A stretch of DNA of 64,000 bases from Terfezia claveryi. Lineage: Eukaryota > Ascomycota > Pezizomycetes > Pezizales > Pezizaceae. Made by a program: the position numbers and the translations under genes. Of the stretch, positions 31,880 through 43,472 are shown piece after piece. Position 1 is the first letter of the stretch; every line of letters starts with the position of its first letter. Under the pieces are notes generated by a model that made no database searches, was not told the DNA's origin, and saw nothing but the letters and a program-made list of their open reading frames with translations. Location: NCBI GenBank assembly GCA_015179025.1, contig WHUX01000012.1, forward strand, positions 434,001-498,000, written 5' to 3'.

Positions 31880-33292
31880 ATGCTGTTTCGGACTCCAGGG
31901 TCCAATTGTCCAGATACGGACGCAATAACTTTACAAAGTCGTGTGTATACTCAAGCCAAGGGTAGGACTAGGTTTTCAGATGTACCCACTGCACCTCCGT
32001 CGTATATCGGGGAGCCCAAAGTGCCCACTCGACCACCTACATACAGAGAAATTGGTAATCCTTACCATGGCAGGCCCGGATCATACGGCTACGAACCACA
32101 AGGGCCTGGTGGCTTCCAAGGCGTCAATACATGTCGACAAATAATCACTCGTTGTATACCTCGTTGCTATAGAGAGCAGCCTCCGGACCATTGGGAAGAT
32201 CAGGGTAAAGCTGGTGAAGAAATCGTTGATATTCATTCTTTGGCAAACTCGGCTGGAGACACACACACTACTCGCAAGGATACCAAGACTGTAAAAAGGC
32301 AAAGTTGGGTTTTCTATGCTTGTCTCCTGGTGGCTATGGGTGTATTATTGGGTTTACTGGGTTATTTCATGCCAATGTATTGCAAGAGTTACCACGGGCA
32401 GAAGCCCTTGGGAATAGAAAAGATCAACGAGGACAGGGAGCTCACGACGATTAGGTATAATACTCACCACAAAGAGACGACGAGGATTCCCTTAGACCAG
32501 TTCACGGTTACAGATAAATTCGAGAGAAGGACCCATCCTATCATCCTTGCTCAGTCTGACAGCCATAACACTGACAAAACAACAACAATAACTACGACCT
32601 TTACCAACACGGAAACATTGAAGGATAGTGATATATTTGTGCCCTATGCACCTTTTCCGACTTACAATAGTAGGCGATTTATTACTAAAACAGTCATTGC
32701 TACTACCAGCATTCTCGCCACGGTTACTGAACATACTGGGGGGCCAACCACTTACAACAACTGCTGCCCAACTGTTACCTCATATTATCCCAACTATTTC
32801 CATTGCCCCTCTCCTACCCTCCAACCATATCTTACTCTCCAATGTCCCTATATGCCCTTCAAAACCCCCGCACCGGGGGATCTCAAGACTACTTCAACAA
32901 CCTCGACGATGACTTTACCGTGCTCTGCACAACACTCAAGCTGCCGTCTCCCAAACGGAGACTTTTGCATCCCGGAAACTACTTATGTTCATAACCCCGT
33001 AGCATGCCCTACGACATGCCCACCACCCCCGACTGAAACCCTGGTCATTACACACGTTGTGATTGCGCATCCACATGGGGATTATGTTTGTGTGGTGGAT
33101 GTGGATACGGGGACGCTGAGAGACGCAACGAACGATGAGAGATATGATCTTGCGGGGGGGAAGGGGTGGTATAATTGGGACCGGTTTGTTGAAAGGCCAG
33201 TGAAGGGAGTACTCAGGTTGTTGGGAGAGTTGGGAATGAAGGGTTTGAGGAAGGCTGAAAAGAATGCTTGGGCTCGAGAAATAGAAGGCTGA
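31880..33292 (+). CDS. Hypothetical type II-like membrane protein with PPxY motifs
   Basis: First ATG in frame gives 470 residues. The open frame extends upstream to 31721 without ATG, so an upstream spliced start is possible. No family was recognised. The cytosolic N-terminal part carries two PPxY motifs, PPSY (39-42) and PPTY (52-55), which bind WW domains such as those of Rsp5-type ubiquitin ligases. One transmembrane span lies at about 143-167 (WVFYACLLVAMGVLLGLLGY). The outside part has a Thr-rich stretch (TTTITTTFTNTET), then a Cys-rich section with CCPTVTSYYPNYFHC and CPTTCPPPP, and ends with LVITHVVIAHPHGDYVCVVDVDTG. A cell-surface protein regulated by ubiquitin-driven endocytosis is a reasonable inference. 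Confidence 0.7.
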   Translation: MLFRTPGSNCPDTDAITLQSRVYTQAKGRTRFSDVPTAPPSYIGEPKVPTRPPTYREIGNPYHGRPGSYGYEPQGPGGFQGVNTCRQIITRCIPRCYREQPPDHWEDQGKAGEEIVDIHSLANSAGDTHTTRKDTKTVKRQSWVFYACLLVAMGVLLGLLGYFMPMYCKSYHGQKPLGIEKINEDRELTTIRYNTHHKETTRIPLDQFTVTDKFERRTHPIILAQSDSHNTDKTTTITTTFTNTETLKDSDIFVPYAPFPTYNSRRFITKTVIATTSILATVTEHTGGPTTYNNCCPTVTSYYPNYFHCPSPTLQPYLTLQCPYMPFKTPAPGDLKTTSTTSTMTLPCSAQHSSCRLPNGDFCIPETTYVHNPVACPTTCPPPPTETLVITHVVIAHPHGDYVCVVDVDTGTLRDATNDERYDLAGGKGWYNWDRFVERPVKGVLRLLGELGMKGLRKAEKNAWAREIEG

Positions 33293-34033
33293 GGCAGCGC
33301 ACGTAGTCGAGGGGGAAGAGGAAGGGGGAGGGGACGCGGATTCTGAAGAGTTTGCCTGGCGCTAAGGCATAGAGTGAGTTGCAATTTGAAGGTTAAATGG
33401 GAGTTGTATATTTAGGCGTTGATAGTACATAGTATTTCTTCAAGCATGATCCACCAGAGTCATTACGGAGTTTTAGGGCCCCAACAAAAAGGAATGCATA
33501 TAACTTGTTTTATATATGGGGAAACACACATTTATATGAGTGTCTATATAAGTCTCGGGACCAGATCTATCATATTATATCCACTTCTAGTCAGGGTAGA
33601 GAGATTTGAGGGCAATTAAGTCGGTTAGCAAGCAGTCGTAGAAGGGAAAATCGGATTCAAAAGAACATCCCTGGTCGCCTCAAAATAGCTACTGTATAGC
33701 ACAATTTATTATATGGGACAAGGTTTACCAGATTTACACCGCCCGAAACATTCCACCCTCGCCAGTTGTTGCGCTGCCCATAGCAACGGAGCAGATGACG
33801 TCGGCAGCCCAGTCGTGGCGGCGCACATCCCAACAATGAGATGTCTAACGTTCCTCCTTAACCCCACACTTCAATATACGCCAATATATCCCACCCTCTC
33901 AGTTCGATCTTGAACAGTCTATTTCAGATTGTAGTTTTGCAGATTTAAGAGACGAGAGAGTGTGTGAGATTTCAGTCACTTATTTACTCAACCAGGGCAC
34001 CCATACGCAGCAGACTTGATTATCCGCCTGACC
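33293..34033. other. Intergenic, no feature seen
   Basis: About 0.74 kb between two plus-strand genes. Nothing specific was recognised beyond ordinary promoter-like sequence. Confidence 0.5.
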
Positions 34034-35170
34034 ATGGCCGATTTAGAGTCATCACCACAGAGAATGAATACACCTCCAGCCGAGGAAATACTACCACCAA
34101 TGCCCACGCGGCCACCACCACTAGCCGAAGTACAGGCACCACACACTACTTCCCCTACACCGAGTACATCATCACCACTTTCAAAGTCAGAGGGTGAATC
34201 TGACACCAATGTACAGAGAGACAAGAACGTCAGATTTAATACCCCCCCGCCCTCACCACCACCCCTACTCCGAAGAACAACTGGCCATCTCCCGGAGAGA
34301 AGGCTGGGGAGTACATCGTCAGTTGAGTTGCAACTCGAGGTCTCCCCAGTATCACCTGTGTCACCGCTAGGCGCAACTGCTACAGATCACAAGAACGCAG
34401 AGAAATCTCCACCAGCCACACCAGAGAGAGCGAGCTCAAGGAGGAAGTCAATTCCAACCACCCCTCCCAGTGATAGAACATTGAGAAGGGCCCCTGGAAG
34501 TGCTAGCATCTCTCCCACTTCCTCTAAGAAGCTACCTACCAAGTCCACTGAGCCCCAAGAGAAAACAACACGGACAAGAACAGACGACCTTCCCATTCCC
34601 CTCTCACCTTCCGAACCACCCATCGCCATCTCCCCCTCAGGCCCGCACCCAGATCACGACCTCCCCATCCCGACTCCCCCTCTAGGAGAGGAAAAGATCC
34701 CCTTCCATCCTACTCGCACAAACTCCACTGCTGTCTCCACTACATCATCATTCATTGAGAAACCCCCCACCACCCCCGGCGTCGCTGTCCCTGTTTCTAA
34801 AACCCACTCTCACCACCCGGAAGGAAGTAGTGCCACTACAGGAGAGACAAGCTACAAAGGCCGCCTTTGGTCTGACTGGCACTGGCATCGAAACCAAGAT
34901 CTCCCAGTCCCACCTGCCCACCAGCCGGGAGTAGCTGATGAAGAACTTGAGAGGAAGAGATACGTATCACCATATCCTAAACCTGTGCATTTGATTAAGG
35001 AGGGGCAAGATGGAGATGGGAAGGACTGGAAGCAGGAATTGGAAACGGCAGCGGGGTGGGCGAAGGAGAAGTTTGGTGAGTGGGGGAGGAAGCTGAATGA
35101 GAATATGCATTATGGAGGGGGGAGTGGTAGGGGGAGAAGAAGGAGGGAGGATAATGTTAGCTTCAAGTAG
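34034..35170 (+). CDS. Hypothetical Pro/Ser/Thr-rich protein
   Basis: The frame of 378 residues starts at an ATG in good context (ACCATGG). Most of it is disordered and rich in Pro, Ser and Thr, with many SP and TP sites (VSPVSPVSPLG, SPSEPPIAISPSGP) that could be phosphorylated by proline-directed kinases. Only the C-terminal 110 residues look structured: SYKGRLWSDWHWHRNQDLP, RKRYVSPYPKPVHLIKEG and WKQELETAAGWAKEKFGEWG. No family was recognised. There are no introns. Confidence 0.65.
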   Translation: MADLESSPQRMNTPPAEEILPPMPTRPPPLAEVQAPHTTSPTPSTSSPLSKSEGESDTNVQRDKNVRFNTPPPSPPPLLRRTTGHLPERRLGSTSSVELQLEVSPVSPVSPLGATATDHKNAEKSPPATPERASSRRKSIPTTPPSDRTLRRAPGSASISPTSSKKLPTKSTEPQEKTTRTRTDDLPIPLSPSEPPIAISPSGPHPDHDLPIPTPPLGEEKIPFHPTRTNSTAVSTTSSFIEKPPTTPGVAVPVSKTHSHHPEGSSATTGETSYKGRLWSDWHWHRNQDLPVPPAHQPGVADEELERKRYVSPYPKPVHLIKEGQDGDGKDWKQELETAAGWAKEKFGEWGRKLNENMHYGGGSGRGRRRREDNVSFK

Positions 35171-35866
35171 GGGGGCTGACGAAGGTGCGGGATGACAGCC
35201 GAGAATGTTTCTTTGATTACTTCTGGAATTTCTTTTCTCTGCTGTGGCATGATTTCTTGCTTTTAGGCGATATTGATTTGTTTGGATGCATAATGATTCC
35301 CTTTTGCTTGATATTGGGTATTGGGCTGCTTTTGTGTCCGCCGCGTTCAGGCCTCTGACATTATTTGTACTGGTTCGAATAAGAAATTTAGCGAGATTGG
35401 CTCTATAGGTTGGCTGACGGTTCTTTCCCCGACTTCTCATCCTGAGAAGCAGTGAACCTGCCACCATTCCAAAGAAGGGTAGTGTTACTATGCATAATTC
35501 ACAAATGAACTCCGCTCCATAATTCCACGCACTCAAAACAGCCATCTCTTGGAGTAAGTCTCTGAGAAAAGAAGCATAGAATTTTGATCATTCGTTAAAG
35601 GTTAAGAGGGGGAAGAATAAACATTAATATAAGTATGTAAACTAGAACAAAATGATTGAAAGATAGAGGAAGATATACTATAAGATTACAATAGAGGTAC
35701 AGTAATCGCTACTGCGCAATAGTAAGCAATGCGCAAACCAAAAAGCACAAACATTAAAAAATTGCCCACCGAGTAATCATAATACAATCCAAATCCGTGA
35801 TCACATATTAATAACCCCACAACCCTATGCAACTTCCTCTTTACCCATCTGAATACTTTCTCCCTG
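35171..35866. other. Convergent intergenic region, no feature seen
   Basis: About 0.7 kb between convergent genes. A minus-strand frame reaching from 35545 into the previous gene is its shadow. Confidence 0.5.
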
Positions 35867-37057
35867 CTAGCCCTCTAATCCCTCCGCCGGATTCGCCATC
35901 GCCACTGCAGTCAATGGCTTAATAATCTCTTGCACATCCTCGAACGTCGTCCACAGCTCCCTATCAACCCCTCTAAACGCCTCCTCAAACCTCTGAGCAC
36001 TATTCAACCTCCTCTCCTTATCCTCATCCACGCCCTTAACAACCCTGATATAAATCGCCTTAACCCACCCCCTCCACGCCCTCGCCGCGTCTCCGTATAC
36101 CTCTGGATCTTTCTGCGTGCTATCCCCAATAAGAACCATTTTTCGCCGGGGAAACCACTCGTGTATTTTACTGATTCTATCAAATTTATATTCTTCTGTG
36201 CCAACAGTGAGAGAGGTATATATGAAAGCTTCGATGTTTTGCCAAGACATATCTCTCAGGATAGTTGTTCCCTTGGGAAAACCGAAGTCGTCTAGGAACC
36301 GTGAGAGGAAGGGGTACAGGTTGTATGGGGATGCCGTGAGGTAGAACCAGACGGGGTTATTGAGGGTAGGCTGGAGGACGTTGCGGTAGAATTCAGGCAT
36401 CCCTGTGACAGGCTGTGCGGGAAGTGCGAAGGTGTGTCTCAGGATATCGAGTTGGTTTAGGACGTGGGTGATTTTGATCGTATCGTCGATATCGCTGATT
36501 ACGCACCAACCCTCGGGTTCTGCGAATACGGTAGTCATGGATTCGAACCCGTTAAGGCCATTATCAAAGTGCTCGTATCCCCTTGGAAGTTTTGCGGCGG
36601 AAGGGACAATCTGGCCATCTCTATAGGATGAATCTGGGAATGAGAATAGGTTAGATGAAATCCCATTTGGCCCACCAGGGCCAAGGAGGATATTCCCTCC
36701 CTTTCCAGCATCGATAATAACCTCGACTGTGCGGTTGGGCTGGATTAGGTTCAGGAAGAGCTCAACCCTCTCCGCGACGATTTTCTCCGCAGCATCGTTA
36801 ACGATGCCGAGCTTCTGGATGAAATCGGCTACGATGCGGGAAGGCTCGTCGCCAGTTCTGGAGCGGAAGTAGCAGGCTACGAATTCGGCGATCCATTGGG
36901 TGGGGTTTTGGGGTGAGCGGAAGGCGGTGTTGGAAAAGAGCCAGAGTTCGTCTTTTGCGCTGAGGGGCTTGGAGGAGGGTTTCCATACACCAATCTTATT
37001 GCGGAGATAATCGATGAAAGGGGCGAGGAGACCCCCCACTATGGTTTTCTTACCCAT
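35867..37057 (-). CDS. App1-type phosphatidate phosphatase domain protein
   Basis: A 396-residue intronless frame from the ATG at 37057. The HAD-like App1 catalytic domain (PF09949) is complete: the DxDxT motif SDIDDTIK (188-195), FYLTASPYNLYPF (238-250), KGTTILRDMSW (262-272) and LIGDSTQKDPEVYGD (309-323). In yeast, App1 is a Mg-dependent phosphatidate phosphatase at actin patches that acts in endocytosis. This protein is much shorter than yeast App1 and matches the compact fungal DUF2183 type, so its lipid role is inferred. The same frame stays open upstream to about 37165 (reading SSFPANSAWQNHQNSRYSTF) after a possible ACACAG acceptor. An upstream first exon is therefore possible. Confidence 0.88.
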   Translation of the reverse strand: MGKKTIVGGLLAPFIDYLRNKIGVWKPSSKPLSAKDELWLFSNTAFRSPQNPTQWIAEFVACYFRSRTGDEPSRIVADFIQKLGIVNDAAEKIVAERVELFLNLIQPNRTVEVIIDAGKGGNILLGPGGPNGISSNLFSFPDSSYRDGQIVPSAAKLPRGYEHFDNGLNGFESMTTVFAEPEGWCVISDIDDTIKITHVLNQLDILRHTFALPAQPVTGMPEFYRNVLQPTLNNPVWFYLTASPYNLYPFLSRFLDDFGFPKGTTILRDMSWQNIEAFIYTSLTVGTEEYKFDRISKIHEWFPRRKMVLIGDSTQKDPEVYGDAARAWRGWVKAIYIRVVKGVDEDKERRLNSAQRFEEAFRGVDRELWTTFEDVQEIIKPLTAVAMANPAEGLEG

Positions 37058-39174
37058 GGAAAGGGACCTCAAGTCATCAAAGGTCGAGTACCTACTGTTC
37101 TGGTGGTTCTGCCACGCAGAGTTAGCTGGGAAACTGGAAAGAGGTACTGTCCCTCCAACTCCATTGGAACCTGTGTAGATTCAACAACTTACCAATACAC
37201 GACAACAGAAATTAACGATATAAAACAGAGTGCAAAGAAGACAAAAGTGCAAATACGTATTCTCACCAACTTTGGGAGGCCCCAACTACTACTTAAGCAG
37301 CTATGTAGGCATCTCCCAGCTGCTTTGCTGTTTCACCTTCCACCTTAACCCAAAGGATCCACATGATTAGAGTCCATGACTCTAAATTTCCTTGTTTCAA
37401 TTGCCAAGTTTTGGGTATAATATGGAGTTCCTCTGCTGATTCGAGTTTGCAAGGGTGTAGCTTTTAACTAGGCTGGGTAAAAGTAGGAGATGACGGTGCG
37501 CGCACATTGTGTATTACCTCGCTTGGCATGTTAGGAACGTCATGTTCATCGGCCAGTCCACGTTGTCAAGTTGGGTGATCGTGAGGTCACTTGATTGTAT
37601 TAGACAGCCTTGGTTTATCATTGCGTACCGTACGTGTACGTTCCAATTTTTCCAACGGTTCCTATTGATCGATATAACTATCGTCGAATAATATTTGAAC
37701 ACAGCTAGCTCCTGTTATCACCCCAGTGTAGGTAGGTTTGTATCGAATCCCAGCTCGGTACACACTGAACGACGTATCTCATCGGTCAAAATCCGAATTG
37801 ATGAGACGAGATGCATGAACTGGGAATATTTAAAATTAGACCTTTTGCAGTAAGTCTGTTAGCTAAAGTGAGGTGTGCAGTACGTACCATAAATCGGCCA
37901 GAAAGGCAATATAATTATTTTAGCACAACCCCGTAGAGAACTAAAGTATTTCGCAGTCTAAACCAGCCTTGTCACACTAATTGCTTCGGCATCAAACATA
38001 TCTATAAAGTATTGGAAATTCAGTCTGCGCAGCTCCAGCTCCGAAGTGCGCGGGACATCTCCTGCAAGGGTATATCTCAACCTCGCCAGCCCTATCCGCA
38101 ACCCCACCACATGTCAATATATATCAGCGTTGGAACCGCTCTTACCGCAGACCGCGTGGTAACATGTGGGTCAGATTATAGCCATGCACCTGCATCATGC
38201 CCGCAGAAAGAGGCAGTTTCATTTTGAATCTGTCCTCGGCCTCCTTGCAGACATTAGTGACAGAATTTCCGGATCTGTCCGCTACTCTGGTCTCACCACC
38301 CGCGCTAGAATATTGAGGGGCCCCTCGGTAAGATATCCTCAGTTAGTAATTAATAATCAATCACATCACAAAGCCATAATCCTGAACTAATATCAAAGAA
38401 TTGAATTCCCCATAAACATAAATGATATGTAGTGGCCCTGGGCAGGTGGGTTAGTTGCTGGTTGAAAGGTAGACGCGAGATAACGGTTTTACGGGTGATA
38501 TAGATAGTTTTATAAGCCAGCCACCCGCAAGTGCAAGTATAAAATGCGCAGAGAGCTGCATGCATGCAGGAGAGAGTTTACTCACTATAGGCCCACCTGA
38601 CCTTGTTGACAGATCATATCTCGATTGAAATAGCCGTGCTTGAGAGCTCGCGGCTACAGCCTTAAAGTGTCATTTTGCAGACGGTGCTTCATTGATGAGA
38701 GAAAAGCATAGCCTGATGGAGAACGTGTTATCTTACGTGGTCAGAGAGGAGAGCAGATGAAGCTTAAGCCTAGGAGAGCAGCGCATCAGACCATTCGCCG
38801 AACATTATAGATCCGCTAATTGGGCCTCAAGATGGAGGAAACGAAGCCTGGTGGGGCTGCATGAGCGACATTTTGCATTGACACAACACCGCGGCCACGA
38901 CTCACCTGGAAAAGCACAACCTGCAGCTGACACTGCTCGGGGCCCGAACCAGTCATCTCCTGGGCCTGGACTCACTCTTCTCAGCCTAAGCTTGGGGGAC
39001 TTGTGGCTCTCATTCACCACCCATTATATAAGCTCAGTCCATCCCCAAAGAAAGTGTTCTGTCAACCAGCAGAATATTCATAACATCAGCATATATTTCT
39101 CGACGCGCCGGCAAGTCAAGAGTATTAAGACATTACAGTCCACCTACCAGTTCCCACCACAACCTCTACACAAT
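37058..39174. other. Intergenic, no gene seen
   Basis: About 2.1 kb with only short frames and no similarity or long repeat recognised. The last 150 bp contain the TATA box of the next small gene. Confidence 0.5.
39025..39032 (+). promoter_or_regulatory. Likely TATA box
   Basis: TATATAAG lies 150 bp upstream of the ATG of the 50-residue cysteine protein. The spacing is similar to the TATA box of the secreted CBM52-type gene. Confidence 0.45.
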
Positions 39175-39327
39175 ATGTGCGTCAAAATTATCGTCACTTG
39201 TAGCCTATGTGGCCTCCCAATCACCTCCTACTATAGCGAGTGCGGTAACCCAGACTGCAAGACCATAGTTACAACCACGAAACGGGAGCCTTGCGATCAG
39301 TGCCGGGCAGCTGGCTTTGCACCATGA
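39175..39327 (+). CDS. Small Cys-rich (zinc-ribbon-like) protein, 50 residues
   Basis: A 51-codon frame with the pattern CSLC, then SECGNPDC, then CDQC (CxxC...CxxxxC...CxxC), suitable for binding one or two zinc ions. There is no signal peptide. Tiny ascomycete proteins of this shape, starting with a Met-Cys segment and a CG-containing ribbon, are common and of unknown function. Support for a real gene comes from the metal-site spacing, the TATA box upstream and the CA-rich leader (CACAACCTCTACACAAT) before the ATG. The frame is open upstream as far as 38851 without similarity; I start at the ATG directly before the conserved-looking part. Confidence 0.6.
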   Translation: MCVKIIVTCSLCGLPITSYYSECGNPDCKTIVTTTKREPCDQCRAAGFAP

Positions 39328-40617
39328 AGGTGAATCCAGTTACATTCTGGACTCAAGGACATCTGATCGGGATTGGAGACGGAAGGGATTAGGTGCAAGA
39401 GTGAGGACCTCTGCCCTATTACTGATTTTATGTTATTATGAGGTCGACGTCTGAGATAAATGCGTGACGTCACCAAGTATGCTATACCTCCCGGAAAGGC
39501 CATACTAGTTCCTAATTCGGCACTCGGTCTATTTTTGGGAATTCGAGTAGACACGTACGCATACGAGCACGATTACTTATATATGGTCACCTTCAACCGG
39601 CCACCCACAGCCTAGATTCTCCGAAACTACACTCAGACAACAGCTCATGAGAACATCTTTATTCTTGATTATGGGATTGGCTCCGACCTCATATGCATAC
39701 AAGGCCCTATATACATTGTTATATATAGCCGATGTGGCCCTGTCTAAATGCAAAAGGAGATTTCGATTTCGAATCACAGTTCGCACTTTGCTGGGGAAGC
39801 GGCGACTGGGTGGTGTGCTGCCAATATATAGATCTAGACGCTAGAATAGCATGTATAGTGGTCCCTGAGACAAGTTATTAGGATTCCGGGGACCACATCA
39901 AAAGATCAGTTTTTCCTTGAATAGTTGTATCATGGTCATGTGCTTTAAAAATCATCATTTTTTTTCTTCTTCAAAACTCCTCTCACCTTTTCAATAATTG
40001 AGATAAATGTAGTCAAATTCTATTTCTTGCATGCGCATTTGAGTTCACGTCATTGTTTTCAGGGTAATTTGGTCTGACTATAACTCTCCATCCAACCTCA
40101 ACACACTCTCTACCATTTTCAGTCAACCTTCCAAACGATCTACAATTCATAGTAATAGTGAGAGATATTTAAGGCTTTATCTTTCACGGTGTATTCAGGC
40201 ACAGTTCTCACAACCAGCCCAGTGGTTGCGGGGGGTTATATTAATCTCTAGATATCTACTTTTTACCGGTGGAGGGGAGACCGTCCATATCTACACATGT
40301 ACAGTTTGGCTAATATATCTACTCGTGGCCTGTTGTCCAACTCCCATGGGTACATTTGCTCCATACCAGGGTTTCTATATAGCAGAAAATGTATGCCTAT
40401 TTAAGTACCCATGTATCGCATAGCTCAGTAAATATAAGGGGTACAACAGAGAGTATAATCCAACTTTTTAGGTGTAGCAAAATCAGTGTCTTCCTGTTCC
40501 CAACGCTATATACACGCAATTAATTAAAACAAAAACTCTCTTTCCCAGATCTTACAATAGCAGTTGAAGTACTATCTTCACAGAACCTCACTCCCCATAA
40601 CTATTCCACTCCATCAT
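39328..40617. other. Convergent intergenic region, no gene seen
   Basis: About 1.3 kb. Frames at 39577-39844 are open on both strands but show no recognisable protein. Confidence 0.5.
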
Positions 40618-42229
<1,612 letters not shown>

Positions 42230-43472
42230 GGGAGCAACGGACTCATTCGAGTTTCCAAACACAGTCATCTTAGGTATCTAGAACTTTTGCAAAACAAGAA
42301 GCAGTATATGCTAGGAAACCAAGTCGTTGGAACAAGTATGTCGTTGAACTTTGGTCGGGAAAGGAGCCGAGGCGAAGTATCAGGGTAGCAGTTGCTGTCG
42401 TCCGAAGGAATGCTTGACGGCTATAGCTGTTGGTTTTATATCGACAGGATTTGGAACAAGCTGGTGGTGATGGTACTGGCGGGAAGCGCGGGACGCAGCA
42501 CATAAGCTGCCTACCCCTTCAGTTTGCCCTCCCTACCCATTCCATCACCAAGCTCGAGCCACCCTAAGTTAGCTTATCTTCCTTCTTTTGCACATTGGAT
42601 CCCAATTTTAGCTGCACGAAATGGACAGTCTAGCCTCACTCCATGATGCGCTAAGAGATTTCGCGCAATTGCACGTGATTTGCATGCTTGGGTGACACTG
42701 GCTCAGATCTAGGTAGAATGTGCCTAAGATAAGATACAGCAAGAACTGGGGATAAAGGTACTAATTTCACAATAATACGCATGTCAAAGATCATACATTT
42801 CCACACCCCTGACATGCATTGGCATGAAGGATGGCATGTCCCAGAGGCGGCCGAGGACATCAACACATTTGCATCGCAGGAAACTCATGAATGCATACGG
42901 CCGTCTCATCTCCACCCTCATTGGCCAGCATTGCAATTCTTTGTTTTTCCTACACAACAACCTCCTTGACAGGTAAGTAGGAACAGCAGTGGTATTAGCC
43001 AATCATAGGCTGTTTGTCCGTCCTCGTTTGAAAGATGTCGATGGCGAGAGTTGTTGTGGAAGTGATGCCATTCTTCGATCGCAACATAATTCATACTATC
43101 TTTGTTATCTCTAAGATGAATGCCATCTCTAAAACTCGAGTGGAGGTGGAACTTGAACAGCAAGCATGTGTATGCTTTGACCCGTTACTTACCCTGAAAT
43201 CATTCATTACATAGGCCCTTCACCTTCTTGATTGAATAGTTGTTATTACAGAATATTGACTGTCTGTCCGAAATGAATCCCGAGAACTCTAGAAATCTCA
43301 AGGCTTAGACATAAACAATGTATTAATAAAACCCAACCCCAAAAACATTAAATTACCCAAGGTAATCGTCCTCAGTACCTATTTAAAAGACGAAAGACTA
43401 TACTAATCTAATCTCTGTCTAAGCATAATAAACAAATTCATAACAGCATTAAGGGCTTTAGTAAGAGAACAT
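42230..43472. other. Intergenic with a Cbf1-type box
   Basis: About 1.24 kb between MET2 and NDC1, both on the minus strand. A His-rich 62-codon frame (42781-42969, starting MSKIIHFHTPDMHWHEGWH) is open but unsupported; opposite-strand frames are equally open there. Confidence 0.5.
42672..42678 (-). promoter_or_regulatory. CACGTGA (TCACGTG on minus) E-box upstream of MET2
   Basis: TCACGTG is the site bound by Cbf1, which recruits Met4 to sulphur-amino-acid genes in yeast. It lies about 440 bp upstream of the MET2 start in promoter orientation. Function here is inferred from this known regulation. Confidence 0.4.

Noticed and set aside
42781..42969. His-rich 62-codon frame
   Set aside because: Opposite-strand frames are equally open, and no domain or promoter support was found.
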